A stretch of DNA of 64,000 nt, from contig JAUIBA010000007.1 of assembly GCA_030427635.1 (NCBI GenBank), positions 62,001 through 126,000 of the forward strand, read 5' to 3'. Under the pieces are notes generated by a model. It was not told the origin of the DNA. It saw only the letters and a program-made list of their open reading frames with translations, and did no database searches. Origin of the DNA: Bacteroidia bacterium. GTDB lineage: Bacteria; Bacteroidota; Bacteroidia; Chitinophagales; Chitinophagaceae. The first letter of the stretch is position 1; every line of letters begins with the position of its first letter. Below are positions 53,608 through 63,792 of the stretch, piece after piece. Both the position numbers and the translations under genes were made by a program.

Positions 53608-54741
53608 TTAGCCCTGTTTATCCACGCATTGCATCATACAGTTCCACAGCCTGTCGGCAGCTCCCTGCCATGTAAATTTCTGCACCTGCTCCGGCGCTTT
53701 GGCTATAAGCCGGGCACGGAGTACCTCATCTTTATACATGAGGTGCATTTTGGCAGCTATATCGTCGGGGTCGGCAGGGTCTACGAGTAGGGCTGCATCG
53801 CCGGCTACCTCAGGCATAGAGGAGGTATTGGCAACTATGGCAGGTACATTGCACTGCAAGGCTTCCAGTATAGGTATGCCAAATCCTTCGAACAGGGACG
53901 CATATACCAGAGCATAGGCGGCACCCATTACTTTGCTGAGCTCGTCTACATTCATATAACCCACCCACTTCACCTCATCTTTGAAAGGCATTGTGAGACG
54001 CATTTCCTCCACCTCTTCATATTTCCAGGCCGGGCGACCTACGATAACCAGTTTCATATTGGTTTTCTGTCGCTTTTTGAAGATAACGAAAGCTTTGAGC
54101 AGATTCAGGATATTCTTACGGGGATGAATGGCTCCGGCAAATACAAAGTACTCACAGCCATCGGTGTATTTATCTTTTACTGCCTGCCGTTCGTCTATGG
54201 ACAGGGGTACATACTCGCTATGGGCACCATTATATACCACATCTATACCTGACGGGTCTATACCGTACCGCTTGCTGATATCGTTTTTAGAAAAAGTAGA
54301 AACTGTAGCGATGCGGGTGGCCTTGCGGGCAAAAAGCGGAGAGTAATGCCTCCAGTAAAGGCGATGGGTGAATACATAATGCTCAGGGTAGTGCTCAAAA
54401 GCCAGATCGTGTATTACCAGACATGTAGGCACCTTAGTACTGAGCGAGAGATAGCCATCTGTGGACAGGAAGAGGTCTATTTTATACTTGCGCAGCATGA
54501 CGGGCATACTCCATTCAAACCATAGCCAGAAGAGAATAGGATGCCTGGCCTGAGGGTGCACGACCACAGGCTTTACATTGGGGGCAAAGATGAACTGCTC
54601 ATCATAAGCACGGTCGAAAAAGAAATAGAACTCATGTTCAGGGTGCTGCCTGACAATGTGTTCCAGTGTCTGATATGTAAACCAACCGATACCCTCCAGC
54701 TTCCCTTTCAGCAGCAGGCGTGTATTTACCGCAATACGCAT
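53608..54741 (-). CDS. GT4-type glycosyltransferase
   Basis: 377 residues of GT-B fold. TRLLLKGKLEGIGWFTYQTL at the N-terminus, CLVIHDLAFEHYPEHY, FVFAGAIHPRKNILNLLKAF and the donor-binding EGFGIPILEALQCNVPAI (GT4 E-x7-E). It transfers a sugar from an NDP or other donor to a surface glycan or lipid-linked acceptor. It is divergent from the flippase gene at 54797, 55 bases away, which fits a glycan-export context. Confidence 0.9.
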   Translation of the reverse strand: MRIAVNTRLLLKGKLEGIGWFTYQTLEHIVRQHPEHEFYFFFDRAYDEQFIFAPNVKPVVVHPQARHPILFWLWFEWSMPVMLRKYKIDLFLSTDGYLSLSTKVPTCLVIHDLAFEHYPEHYVFTHRLYWRHYSPLFARKATRIATVSTFSKNDISKRYGIDPSGIDVVYNGAHSEYVPLSIDERQAVKDKYTDGCEYFVFAGAIHPRKNILNLLKAFVIFKKRQKTNMKLVIVGRPAWKYEEVEEMRLTMPFKDEVKWVGYMNVDELSKVMGAAYALVYASLFEGFGIPILEALQCNVPAIVANTSSMPEVAGDAALLVDPADPDDIAAKMHLMYKDEVLRARLIAKAPEQVQKFTWQGAADRLWNCMMQCVDKQG

Positions 54742-54796
54742 AGCTTATGGCGACAAAAATATACTTTTACTCACTTTTACACCGTTATTTATACGA

Positions 54797-56278
54797 ATGC
54801 AGCGTTTTTTCGTTAAGAACATCCTTTTTACCATAGCTGTAAACCTACTTGTAAAGCCGGTATGGGTGCTTTTTATAGACAGGTCTGTACAGAATACGGT
54901 ATCGGCAGCATCGTATGGAACCTATCAGGCGCTTTTCAGTCTTGGTATCATATTCCAGACGGTGCTGGATTTTGGTATCAGTAATTATAACAGCCGTACT
55001 ATAGCTCAGGACCCGTCCCGGCTGCCGGTATTATTTCCTGCCATGCTATCGGCCCGGCTGGTGCTGATGGCCATATATATAGCTATAGCATGGACATGGG
55101 GATATATACTTGGCTACAGAGGGTGGGAGCTGGGATTACTGGCCGGTATTCTCTTTATCCATTCGCTGAATGCACTCCTGTCATTTATACGCAGTAATGT
55201 ATCGGCCCTGCACCGGTTTAAAACAGATGCGCTACTATCTATTACAGACAGAACGCTGATGATACTGATATGTGGTTTTCTGCTGGTGTATCCGCCTACG
55301 GCACGGGTATTCCGCATACAGTGGTTTGTAATCACCCAGGTGGTGTGCTACTTTATAGCAGCAGCTGCGGGCTATATAGTGCTGCGCAGGATAGGGAAGG
55401 TAAAGCTTAGTTTCAGCTTCAGCGTGCCGGAAATAATGAAGGTAGTGCGCAGTAGCTTTCCATATGCGCTGCTCATATTTCTCATGTCTATATACAACAG
55501 GGCTGATGCCATTATGATAGAGCGTATGACGGCTGATGGTAAGCATCAGGCGGGGATATGGGCGGCGGCCTTCCGCCTGCTGGACATGGCCAATATACTG
55601 GGGCTGATGTTTGCCACGATGCTGCTGCCGGTTTTCGGGCGAATGCTGGCCCGGAAGGAAGATGTGCAGCCTATAGTAAAGCTGTGTGTGAATATGATGG
55701 TACCCTTTGCCGTGATGGTAGCGGTGGCTGCGCTTTACTTTGGCGGCGATATCATGTACCTGCTGTATCACAGCGGAGAGCTGTATAACTCTGAGGCGCG
55801 CAGTTACCAGCTGGTGTTTTCCTGCCTCATGCTGTCGTTTCCCGGGTGGTGCCTTATGTATGTATATTCTACCCTGCTTACCGCAAACGGCAGCCTGAAG
55901 GCTCTGAACATCATTGCTTTTTGCGGTGTGGCATTTAACCTGACGCTGAACTATATACTGGTGCCGGAGTATAAGGCCTTTGGTGGCGCTATCACCTCAC
56001 TGGCCACGCAGACTGGGCTGGCATTTGTATTTATGCTGTTTGCCATACGTATACTGAAGCTGCCAGTAAATATAAAGTGGACAATGGCGCACATAGGTTA
56101 TGCCCTGCTGATAGCCGGTATAGGCTATGCAATAGCGGAGATGTGGCAGGGCCCCTCCCGCCCGGTGCAGTTTGTACTGTTTTCGGTAGTGAGTCTGGCG
56201 CTGATGTTTGTATTCCGTTTTGTATCGGTACAGAATCTGAAAAAGCTGGCAGTGCGGGATATGGGAGATAATGCCTAA
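54797..56278 (+). CDS. Polysaccharide / lipid-linked oligosaccharide flippase
   Basis: 493 residues with about 12-14 membrane helices. TYQALFSLGIIFQTVLDFG, YNRADAIMIERM and LLTANGSLKALNIIAF correspond to conserved positions in Wzx-type MOP flippases. It would move lipid-linked glycans across the inner membrane. The last four bases overlap the convergent histidine kinase gene. Confidence 0.86.
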   Translation: MQRFFVKNILFTIAVNLLVKPVWVLFIDRSVQNTVSAASYGTYQALFSLGIIFQTVLDFGISNYNSRTIAQDPSRLPVLFPAMLSARLVLMAIYIAIAWTWGYILGYRGWELGLLAGILFIHSLNALLSFIRSNVSALHRFKTDALLSITDRTLMILICGFLLVYPPTARVFRIQWFVITQVVCYFIAAAAGYIVLRRIGKVKLSFSFSVPEIMKVVRSSFPYALLIFLMSIYNRADAIMIERMTADGKHQAGIWAAAFRLLDMANILGLMFATMLLPVFGRMLARKEDVQPIVKLCVNMMVPFAVMVAVAALYFGGDIMYLLYHSGELYNSEARSYQLVFSCLMLSFPGWCLMYVYSTLLTANGSLKALNIIAFCGVAFNLTLNYILVPEYKAFGGAITSLATQTGLAFVFMLFAIRILKLPVNIKWTMAHIGYALLIAGIGYAIAEMWQGPSRPVQFVLFSVVSLALMFVFRFVSVQNLKKLAVRDMGDNA

Positions 56279-57255
56279 GCCCGGCCCGGCGCCAGCGGCA
56301 GCTGAAGCTCAAATACGGTACCCTGTGGCTCATTGTCCTTAACAACGAGCCGGCCCTTATGCTGGCGTACTATGCGGCTGCTGAGGTAGAGACCCAGACC
56401 TGTGCCCTTGGTTTTACGACTCTCCTCGTTTCCTACCCGGTAAAACTTGTCAAATATTCTTTTCTTCTCATCGTCAGGTATGCCAGGGCCTTCATCCGCT
56501 ATCTGTACTACAGCAGCAGCGCCTGCTGTGTTTACTGATATTCTGATAGTGCCGTGTGCCGGGGTGTACTTCACGGCATTCTCTACCAGATTGGTGATAG
56601 CGATACGGAGCATAGCCTGGTCGCCAATGATGCGGCAGCCATCATCTATATCCTGTTCGAAACGACGCTGATAGCGGGCGGCAAACTCTGCTGAGACATC
56701 CATTGCCATATCAGAAAGGCTGAAAGCCTCCATCGCCTGCTTGTACTGGCGGCCCTCTATCTGGGAGGTAAAGAGCATATTATTACACAGGTCATTGAGC
56801 CGGTTAGACTCATTAATGCAGCGTTCTATGAGTTTGCGGCGCTTTTCTTCATCCAGTTGGTGTTTATCCAGCGTCTGCAGATTGAGTTTGATGGAAGCAA
56901 GCGGGGATTTGAGCTCGTGGGTAACGGCCAGCATAAAATTGTTTTGCTGCCGGGACAGGTTCATACGGCGTATAAATGAACCGTACACCACCGCTGCACC
57001 TATAAGTATAACTATAAGAAAAGTAGTGCCCTCTGCTACATACTGGGTAGTGCGGCTATCCAGCTTTTTATTGAGCTGCTGCATTTCGTACCGGTATACA
57101 TTGGGGTAGCGGGTACTGTCCAGCTGGGAGCGCAGGGTTATGACCTCCTGGGCATAGATACGGCCGTTCTGCTGCTGCAGGCGCATCTCCCAGAATACCA
57201 GAGCGGCAATTATATAGCCAAGTATGAGCAGGTACAGGGATGAGACTACACGCAT
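56275..57255 (-). CDS. Sensor histidine kinase with two membrane helices
   Basis: 326 residues. Helices at about 5-25 and 80-100 (FLIVILIGAAVVYGSFI), a short periplasmic part with a coiled coil, phospho-His in AVTHELKSPLASIK, and ATPase boxes NLVENAVKYTP, IADEGPGIPDDEK and GTGLGLYL. No response regulator lies beside it in the window. Convergent with the flippase by four bases; pdxJ lies upstream. Confidence 0.92.
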   Translation of the reverse strand: MRVVSSLYLLILGYIIAALVFWEMRLQQQNGRIYAQEVITLRSQLDSTRYPNVYRYEMQQLNKKLDSRTTQYVAEGTTFLIVILIGAAVVYGSFIRRMNLSRQQNNFMLAVTHELKSPLASIKLNLQTLDKHQLDEEKRRKLIERCINESNRLNDLCNNMLFTSQIEGRQYKQAMEAFSLSDMAMDVSAEFAARYQRRFEQDIDDGCRIIGDQAMLRIAITNLVENAVKYTPAHGTIRISVNTAGAAAVVQIADEGPGIPDDEKKRIFDKFYRVGNEESRKTKGTGLGLYLSSRIVRQHKGRLVVKDNEPQGTVFELQLPLAPGRA

Positions 57256-57286
57256 GATATCTGTTTTTTAGCAGGTTGGGGGGACA

Positions 57287-58024
57287 TTATACCGTAGTGC
57301 GGTTCAATGCTCTTTTATATAGTTGTATTGTATTTTCCAGCCCATAATAGAGTGCATCGGCAATAAGTGCATGACCAATGGACACCTCCAGCAGGCCGGG
57401 AATATGGTGGGCAAAGAAGCCGAGATTGTCACGGTCCAGGTCATGACCTGCATTTATGCCCAGCCCTTTTTGTGTAGCAATGGCTGCTGCCTGTGCATAT
57501 GCGGCAATAGCTGTTTCCCTGTTGTGATGGTAATGCCGGGCATAATCTTCTGTATATAGTTCTATACGGTCGGTGCCGGTATCGGCTGCGGCTGCTACTA
57601 TATCAGTGACGGGGTCGGTAAATATAGATACCCTGATGCCTGCATTGTGGAATACTTCTGTTATTTCCCTCAGATAGCTGCGTTCTTTTATGGTATCCCA
57701 ACCATGATTGGAGGTAAGCTGGCCGGGGTCGTCCGGTACGAGTGTTACCTGATGCGGTTTTACCTCCAGCACCAGCGCTACAAACTTATCTTCTTTCGGG
57801 TTGCCCTCTATATTAAACTCTGTGGTGATAATGGGCGCTATATCTCTTACATCGGCATAGCGTATGTGGCGCTCATCGGGGCGTGGGTGAACAGTGATGC
57901 CGTCTGCACCAAACTTCTGGCAGTCAATAGCTGATTTCAGCACATCGGGATTATTGCCGCCACGGCTGTTGCGGAGGGTGGCTATCTTATTAATATTGAC
58001 CGAGAGTTTTGTAAGCGCGCTCAT
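57287..58024 (-). CDS. pdxJ: Pyridoxine 5'-phosphate synthase
   Basis: 245 residues from the ATG at 58024, the usual length; the frame can extend upstream but the extension is not family-like. [44 protein letters not shown] and [11 protein letters not shown] are hallmarks. It joins amino-hydroxyacetone phosphate and deoxyxylulose phosphate in vitamin B6 synthesis. Divergent from the MBOAT gene. Confidence 0.96.
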   Translation of the reverse strand: MSALTKLSVNINKIATLRNSRGGNNPDVLKSAIDCQKFGADGITVHPRPDERHIRYADVRDIAPIITTEFNIEGNPKEDKFVALVLEVKPHQVTLVPDDPGQLTSNHGWDTIKERSYLREITEVFHNAGIRVSIFTDPVTDIVAAAADTGTDRIELYTEDYARHYHHNRETAIAAYAQAAAIATQKGLGINAGHDLDRDNLGFFAHHIPGLLEVSIGHALIADALYYGLENTIQLYKRALNRTTV

Positions 58025-58155
58025 AAATGCAAAAGTAAACCCATTTCCGTAGGAAAGGGCCAATACCGGATGCCGGGTATTGCCTGGCATTTCACATGCA
58101 AATTATTACCTTCGCATATCTTTTATATCCGGTAAAAAGCCGGCCCATTTGCGGT

Positions 58156-59622
58156 ATGCTGTTCAATTCTCAGGAATTTATTGTCTTTTTTATCGTAGTT
58201 ACGGGGCTATTTTTTCTGCTGCCGCATAAGTACAGATGGGCAATGCTGCTGGCAGCATCATGTTTTTTTTACATGTTCTTCAAGCCTGTCTACATCCTGA
58301 TACTGGGATTTACGATAGTGATAGACTACTATGCAGGTATACTGCTGGAGAATGAACCGGATAAAAAACGCAAAAAGAAGTTTCTGGTAATGAGCCTGAT
58401 AGCCAATATAGGTGTGCTGGCAGTGTTCAAATACTATAATTTTCTCAATGATAATATAACAGGTATTGCTACGTATCTGGGATATACCAACCGCATACCA
58501 TATCTGAATATATTGTTGCCTATAGGCCTCTCTTTTCATACGTTTCAGGCTATGAGCTATACCATAGAGGTGTACCGTGGGCATCAGAAAGCAGAGCGCC
58601 ACTTTGGTATATACTCGTTGTATGTGATGTTTTATCCACAGCTGGTAGCAGGCCCCATAGAGCGGCCGCAGAACGTGCTGCACCAGTTTCATGAGAAAAT
58701 GTCATTCAGCTACCCACGGGCGGTATCGGGCCTGCAACTGATGCTGTGGGGTATGTTTAAGAAGGTAGTGATAGCCGACAGGCTGGCGGTAGTGACAGAT
58801 ATGGTGTTTGATGACCCATATCATCACGGAGGTATGGCTACCCTGATAGCGGCTGTACTTTTCAGTTTTCAGATATTCTGCGATTTTTCCGGCTATTCTG
58901 ATATAGCCATAGGCGCTGCGAGGGTGATGGGTTTCCGGCTCATGAAAAACTTTGACCGTCCGTATAGTTCCCGTACCATAGGAGAGTTCTGGCGCAGGTG
59001 GCATATATCGCTCTCTACATGGTTCAGAGATTATCTTTATATACCACTGGGCGGAAACAGAGTAAAGCCGGCAAGAAGGCAGTTCAATCTGTTTTTCGTG
59101 TTTCTGGTGAGTGGTTTGTGGCATGGTGCCGACTGGAAATTTATCATATGGGGGGCACTGCATGGCGTATATCTGGTGATAGGTAATCTTACAGAACACC
59201 GGAGGCTACAGATAAGAAATGCAATAGGGCTGACGCGTATACCTGCAGCAGACAGGCTGGTGCAGCAGCTGATAACATTTATACTGGTAATGGTGGCATG
59301 GATATTTTTCAGGGCTCCGGATACGAATCATGCCATGTATATGATAAAAAAACTGCCATCGGCATTCAGTGAGCTGGGGCAGATGGTAAGTACACATTCT
59401 TTTACATCCGGCATCAGTATAGCCCCTATGCGTCTTTTATTGTGCTTTGCTGTGATGGGAGTACTGGAGGTGGTACATATGTTGCAGCGCAGACAAAGTG
59501 TAGTATTATTATTTCAGAAGCAGCCTCTGCTGGTACGCTGGGGAGCCTATTATCTGCTGCTGTTTTCTATATTATATCTTGGTGTTTTCAGCAACCGGGA
59601 GTTTATCTATTTTCAGTTTTAG
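58156..59622 (+). CDS. MBOAT-family O-acyltransferase (AlgI-like)
   Basis: 488 residues from the ATG at 58156, the start that begins with the conserved LFNSQEFIVFF. About ten membrane helices; GEFWRRWHISLSTWFRDYLY and the catalytic His in LVSGLWHGADWKF are AlgI-type motifs. Such proteins carry acetyl or other acyl groups to surface polysaccharides. The next gene, seven bases later, encodes a periplasmic SGNH-like protein that would finish the transfer. Confidence 0.92.
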   Translation: MLFNSQEFIVFFIVVTGLFFLLPHKYRWAMLLAASCFFYMFFKPVYILILGFTIVIDYYAGILLENEPDKKRKKKFLVMSLIANIGVLAVFKYYNFLNDNITGIATYLGYTNRIPYLNILLPIGLSFHTFQAMSYTIEVYRGHQKAERHFGIYSLYVMFYPQLVAGPIERPQNVLHQFHEKMSFSYPRAVSGLQLMLWGMFKKVVIADRLAVVTDMVFDDPYHHGGMATLIAAVLFSFQIFCDFSGYSDIAIGAARVMGFRLMKNFDRPYSSRTIGEFWRRWHISLSTWFRDYLYIPLGGNRVKPARRQFNLFFVFLVSGLWHGADWKFIIWGALHGVYLVIGNLTEHRRLQIRNAIGLTRIPAADRLVQQLITFILVMVAWIFFRAPDTNHAMYMIKKLPSAFSELGQMVSTHSFTSGISIAPMRLLLCFAVMGVLEVVHMLQRRQSVVLLFQKQPLLVRWGAYYLLLFSILYLGVFSNREFIYFQF

Positions 59623-59628
59623 CAGCAG

Positions 59629-60588
59629 ATGAGGAAGTTTGCTTTAAGAATCATATTATTCTGTCTGGTGCCGCTGCTGCTGCTTATACCGCTATCTATG
59701 ATAGTGGATAAGGGGCTGCAAAAATCACATCATTTCTTTTTTGCAGAGTGGAACGACCTGTTTGCAGGCCATATACAGGCCGATATGCTTTTTATGGGGT
59801 CATCGAGAGCGTGGGTGCATTTTTCTCCAGAGATATTTGACAGTGCCTACCAGCTCAATTCCTATAATCTGGGACTGGACGGAACTACGCTGGATATGCA
59901 GCTGGAGCGACTACATATTTATATGCGTTATAACAGGAAGCCACGCTATATCATACAGGAGGTGGGGTTAAATACTGTGATTGCCCGCCAGCGGGAATTA
60001 CCACAGTATGCGCAGCTACTACCGTACCTGAGCGATACTGCTATATGGCGTATATATAAGCAGCAATATGAGAATGCATCTCTGGCAGAGCGTTATTTTC
60101 CACTGTTTAAGTACAATAATCAGTTCCCGCTTATAAAGGAAGGATTGCTGAGCTTTGCAGGCCATGGGGTGGCTGCCACAAAATATAAAGGCTACAGGGG
60201 GCAGTTGCTGAGCTGGGATAACAGTTTCAGTAATTTTGTAAGGGACAACCCGAAGGGCTATGCATTAAAAATTGACAGCCAGGCAATTGATATTTTCAAG
60301 GATTATCTGAAATGGTGCCGGGAGCAGGACATAACGATAATGCTTGTATATGCGCCATACTACTACGAAGCAGACCACTATATCACCAACATTTCTGAAT
60401 TAAAGAAACTGATATCAGGTATAGCTGCTGAAAATAATGTACCCTATCTGGATTACACGCACAACTATCTGGACTCCAGTAAAAGGTACTTCTATAACAG
60501 TCAGCACCTGAATAAGGAGGGCTCAGAGATACTCTCCCGTATGGTGGTACGTGATATAACGCCGTATATATCGCCTGCTGAGCAGTAG
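59629..60588 (+). CDS. SGNH-like partner of the MBOAT acyltransferase
   Basis: 319 residues. One N-terminal membrane anchor (FALRIILFCLVPLLLLIPLSM) then a periplasmic domain: MLFMGSSRAWVHFSP (GSS in place of the GDS of block I), IIQEVGLNT and a late YNSQHLNKEGSEILS with the expected His. The plan resembles DltD or AlgX/AlgJ-type acyl-transfer partners. It is co-transcribed with the MBOAT gene (seven bases apart). Confidence 0.8.
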   Translation: MRKFALRIILFCLVPLLLLIPLSMIVDKGLQKSHHFFFAEWNDLFAGHIQADMLFMGSSRAWVHFSPEIFDSAYQLNSYNLGLDGTTLDMQLERLHIYMRYNRKPRYIIQEVGLNTVIARQRELPQYAQLLPYLSDTAIWRIYKQQYENASLAERYFPLFKYNNQFPLIKEGLLSFAGHGVAATKYKGYRGQLLSWDNSFSNFVRDNPKGYALKIDSQAIDIFKDYLKWCREQDITIMLVYAPYYYEADHYITNISELKKLISGIAAENNVPYLDYTHNYLDSSKRYFYNSQHLNKEGSEILSRMVVRDITPYISPAEQ

Positions 60589-60590
60589 GA

Positions 60591-61289
60591 TTATGACTTT
60601 TTGCGTTTAAAGAGGCCTTTAACTTTTGACAGTATAGGGGCTTTTTCTTCTTCTACCCTTACGCTAAGCATTTTAATATCCTTGTTGGGGCGGTCATTGG
60701 CATCGCGGGGTTCGTTGGCTATTTTATCAACAACTTCCATCCCCTCCAGTACCTCGCCAAAGACTGTATAGTTACCATCCAGATGGGGAGTGCCTCCAGT
60801 GTTTTTATACATCTCGCGCTGTTCGGTAGAGTAGGTGCGGCCGGTGCGCTTGCTCATATTGTCCAGATCGGCATCGGTAAAGGTCTTACCTACAACAATG
60901 TAGAACTGGCATGCTGAGCCCGACTTGTCAGGTGTCTGGTCGCGGGCTACACCCAGCGCGCCGCGCTTGTGGTAGTAATTATCGTTTATCTCAGCTGGTA
61001 TGGTAGTACCCAGGCCCCCATTGCCCAGTGTCTGGCCCGGGCGTGCATTTTTAGAATCAGGGTCACCTCCCTGTATTACAAACTGAGGTATGCAGCGATG
61101 GAAAAGAGTACTATCATAGAAGTGCTCATTGGCCAGTTTTACCATATTGGCCGTATTGAGCGGGGTGTTGTCATACAGCATCACGAGTATGCTTCCATAC
61201 TCGGTTTCTATCCTCACTTTATGCTTCTGCGCAAATGCGCTGCCTGCCAGCATGGTACAGGTTGCAGCAAGTAATAATACTTGTTTCAT
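60591..61289 (-). CDS. Secreted cyclophilin-type peptidyl-prolyl isomerase
   Basis: 232 residues. Signal peptide (MKQVLLLAATCTMLAGSAFA), then a cyclophilin domain: FHRCIPQFVIQGGDP (catalytic Arg), GALGVARDQTPDKSGSACQF (partial) and NYTVFGEVLEGMEVVDKI. The tail is basic (KVKGLFKRKKS). It speeds proline isomerisation during folding of exported proteins. Convergent with the SGNH-like gene, two bases apart. Confidence 0.93.
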   Translation of the reverse strand: MKQVLLLAATCTMLAGSAFAQKHKVRIETEYGSILVMLYDNTPLNTANMVKLANEHFYDSTLFHRCIPQFVIQGGDPDSKNARPGQTLGNGGLGTTIPAEINDNYYHKRGALGVARDQTPDKSGSACQFYIVVGKTFTDADLDNMSKRTGRTYSTEQREMYKNTGGTPHLDGNYTVFGEVLEGMEVVDKIANEPRDANDRPNKDIKMLSVRVEEEKAPILSKVKGLFKRKKS

Positions 61290-61374
61290 AAGTAACTAAA
61301 GGTATGTAATTATAACAAAAGTTGTACCTCGTAATAAGGCACCACAAAAAAATAAAATCTGCCGGAACTGTAAA

Positions 61375-61776
61375 CTATTTTTTCTCCTGGCACAGCTCTA
61401 CCAGCACCCCATTGGTACTACGTGGGTGCAGAAAACATACCAGCTTGTTATCAGCGCCATTTTTAGGCGTTTCATTAAGCAGCTCGAAGCCCAATGCAGC
61501 CAGTCTTTTCATTTCTGCCTCAATGTTTTCTACCTCAAATGCCACATGATGTATGCCTTCCCCCTTCTTAGCAAGGAATTTTGCAATAGGGCTGTTCTCG
61601 TTTGTAGCTTCCAGTAATTCTATTTTCGATTCGCCGGTTTTGAAAAAGGCAGTATTAACGCCTTCTGTATCTACCCGCTCCTGTTTGTAGCATGGAGTGC
61701 TAAGCAGTTGCTCATATAATGTAATAGCTGCATTCATGTCTTTTACAGCAATGCCCAGATGTTCTATTCTTATCAT
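61375..61776 (-). CDS. mce: Methylmalonyl-CoA epimerase
   Basis: 133 residues from the ATG at 61776. A two-module vicinal oxygen chelate fold: IRIEHLGIAVKDM (metal His), TGESKIELLEATN (Glu), GIHHVAFEVENI (His) and TNGVLVELCQ (Glu) give the four metal ligands. It interconverts the (R) and (S) forms of methylmalonyl-CoA in propionate metabolism. The upstream extension of the frame is not family-like. Confidence 0.93.
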   Translation of the reverse strand: MIRIEHLGIAVKDMNAAITLYEQLLSTPCYKQERVDTEGVNTAFFKTGESKIELLEATNENSPIAKFLAKKGEGIHHVAFEVENIEAEMKRLAALGFELLNETPKNGADNKLVCFLHPRSTNGVLVELCQEKK

Positions 61777-61852
61777 GTGGTTATAGTTTTTAATAATGGG
61801 TTCATAGGGTGTGCGACTAATGAGTATAAAGGGTAAAGTTATCATTTTGCCG

Positions 61853-61860
61853 TAATTTTG
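61853..61860 (+). promoter_or_regulatory. -7 box of the isc operon
   Basis: Exact TAnnTTTG box (TAATTTTG) 38 bases before the iscS ATG. No convincing -33 element is seen. No IscR-like site or gene is visible. Confidence 0.4.
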
Positions 61861-61898
61861 CTCAGAATCACTCTGTTTGTCAGAGATAAAATATTTAT

Positions 61899-63119
61899 AT
61901 GGAACTTAAATTACCGATATACCTCGACAATAATGCCACAACGCCTATGGATCCGCGTGTGCTGGAGGCGATGATACCTTATTTTACTGAAAAATTTGGT
62001 AACGCTGCCAGCCGCAACCATTCATTTGGCTGGGTAGCCGAGGAAGCTGTAGACTATGCACGTGAGCAGGTGGCGCGTCTTATAGGTGCTAATGAAAAAG
62101 AAATAATATTTACATCGGGTGCTACCGAGGCAGATAACCTGGCGATAAAGGGTGTTTTTGAAATGTATGCCTCAAAAGGTAACCACATTATTACCTGCAC
62201 TACTGAGCATAAGGCTGTGCTGGATACCTGCAAGCATGTAGAAAAACTGGGAGGACAGGTAACGTATCTGAATGTACAGCCCGATGGCCTGATAGACCTG
62301 GCAGAGCTGGAAGCTGCTATTACAGATAAGACTATACTTATATCTATCATGTATGGCAATAATGAGATAGGTGTAGTGCAGCCAATACGTGAGATAAGTA
62401 AGATAGCACGCAGGCATGGCGTACTTTTCTTCACAGATGCTACACAGGCTGTAGGAAAAATTCCGGTGGATGTACAGGCAGATGGTATAGATCTGATGGC
62501 CTTCAGCGGGCATAAAATGTATGGCCCTAAAGGGGTGGGAGCACTGTATGTGCGCCGCAAAAATCCAAGGGTGAAGGTAACCGCACAGATGGATGGCGGC
62601 GGCCATGAGCGTGGAATGCGTAGCGGTACGCTGAATGTACCAGGCATAGTAGGGCTGGGTAAGGCATGTGAACTGTGCATGAATGAAATGGCTGAAGAAG
62701 CTGACCGCCTTTCTAAAATGCGCGATAAGCTGGAAAAGGCACTGATGCAGATAGAGGAGTCATATGTAAATGGTAATACTGAGCACAGACTGCCACATAC
62801 CTGCAATATATCATTTAAATATGTAGAGGGTGAAGGCCTGATGATGGGCTTTAATAAGAATATTGCCCTGTCCAGTGGTTCGGCCTGCACATCGGCATCG
62901 CTGGAGCCATCTTATGTACTGAAGGCTCTTGGGCTGGGTGATGATCTGGCGCACAGCTCGCTGCGTTTTGGTCTTGGAAGGTTCACAACAGAGGACCAGA
63001 TAGACTACACTATCAATGCTGTGACCAGTACGGTAAATAAGCTGCGTGAGATGAGCCCGCTGTGGGAAATGTTTAAAGAAGGTGTGGACCTGAACGCAAT
63101 AGAGTGGGCACACCACTAA
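61899..63119 (+). CDS. iscS: Cysteine desulfurase
   Basis: 406 residues. [17 protein letters not shown] at the start, [15 protein letters not shown], the PLP Lys in [14 protein letters not shown] (near residue 206) and the mobile-loop catalytic Cys in [14 protein letters not shown] (near 328) place it in the IscS (group I) class. It takes sulfur from cysteine for Fe-S cluster assembly. First gene of iscS-iscU-iscA. Confidence 0.97.
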   Translation: MELKLPIYLDNNATTPMDPRVLEAMIPYFTEKFGNAASRNHSFGWVAEEAVDYAREQVARLIGANEKEIIFTSGATEADNLAIKGVFEMYASKGNHIITCTTEHKAVLDTCKHVEKLGGQVTYLNVQPDGLIDLAELEAAITDKTILISIMYGNNEIGVVQPIREISKIARRHGVLFFTDATQAVGKIPVDVQADGIDLMAFSGHKMYGPKGVGALYVRRKNPRVKVTAQMDGGGHERGMRSGTLNVPGIVGLGKACELCMNEMAEEADRLSKMRDKLEKALMQIEESYVNGNTEHRLPHTCNISFKYVEGEGLMMGFNKNIALSSGSACTSASLEPSYVLKALGLGDDLAHSSLRFGLGRFTTEDQIDYTINAVTSTVNKLREMSPLWEMFKEGVDLNAIEWAHH

Positions 63120-63219
63120 CGTGAGGAGTACGGGGTGAAAACATACCGGATAAACAAGAAACAATAATTAAATAATAAGTACCGGCAGCTACTGCAGCGG
63201 CCGGAAAACACAAAAGAAA

Positions 63220-63636
63220 ATGGCATACTCAGAAAAAGTAATAGATCATTATTCCAACCCTAAAAATGTAGGGACACTGGATAAAGCAAAAACAAACGTT
63301 GGTACAGGACTGGTGGGTGCACCAGAGTGTGGCGACGTGATGCGCCTGCAGATAGAAGTAGATGAGCAGACCGGTGTAATAAGTGATGCCAAGTTTAAAA
63401 CGTTTGGCTGTGGCTCTGCGATAGCATCATCTTCTCTGGCTACAGAGTGGCTAAAAGGAAAAACAGTTGACCAGGCCCTGTCTATAGACAATATGGATAT
63501 AGTAGAAGAGCTGAACCTGCCTCCGGTGAAAATTCACTGCTCGGTACTGGCTGAAGATGCCATTAAAGCAGCTATCAATGACTACCGTGTAAAAAACGGT
63601 TTGCCAGAGCTGGAAGCTGAGAAGAAAGCACACTAA
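63220..63636 (+). CDS. iscU: Fe-S cluster scaffold protein
   Basis: 138 residues. The three cluster-binding Cys are present: APECGDVM, FGCGSAIASSS and KIHCSVLAEDA, with the LPPVKIHC segment that binds chaperone HscA. It builds [2Fe-2S] clusters with sulfur from IscS. Begins 100 bases after iscS on the same strand. Confidence 0.97.
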   Translation: MAYSEKVIDHYSNPKNVGTLDKAKTNVGTGLVGAPECGDVMRLQIEVDEQTGVISDAKFKTFGCGSAIASSSLATEWLKGKTVDQALSIDNMDIVEELNLPPVKIHCSVLAEDAIKAAINDYRVKNGLPELEAEKKAH

Positions 63637-63792
63637 TAACATTAATACACGGGTAAGAAAACGGTTGGGAAGTAGGGAGAATATGTGTTCTGCACAATCT
63701 TCTGCTTCCTGACCCATAAGCCCGACTGATGTTGCAGATAAGTAAACAGAAGCCCCCCGCATTTGTAAATAAAATAATTATCTACCTGCACA

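Noticed and set aside
62054-62890. 278-codon minus-strand open frame
   Set aside because: Antisense shadow of iscS, whose motifs are all intact.
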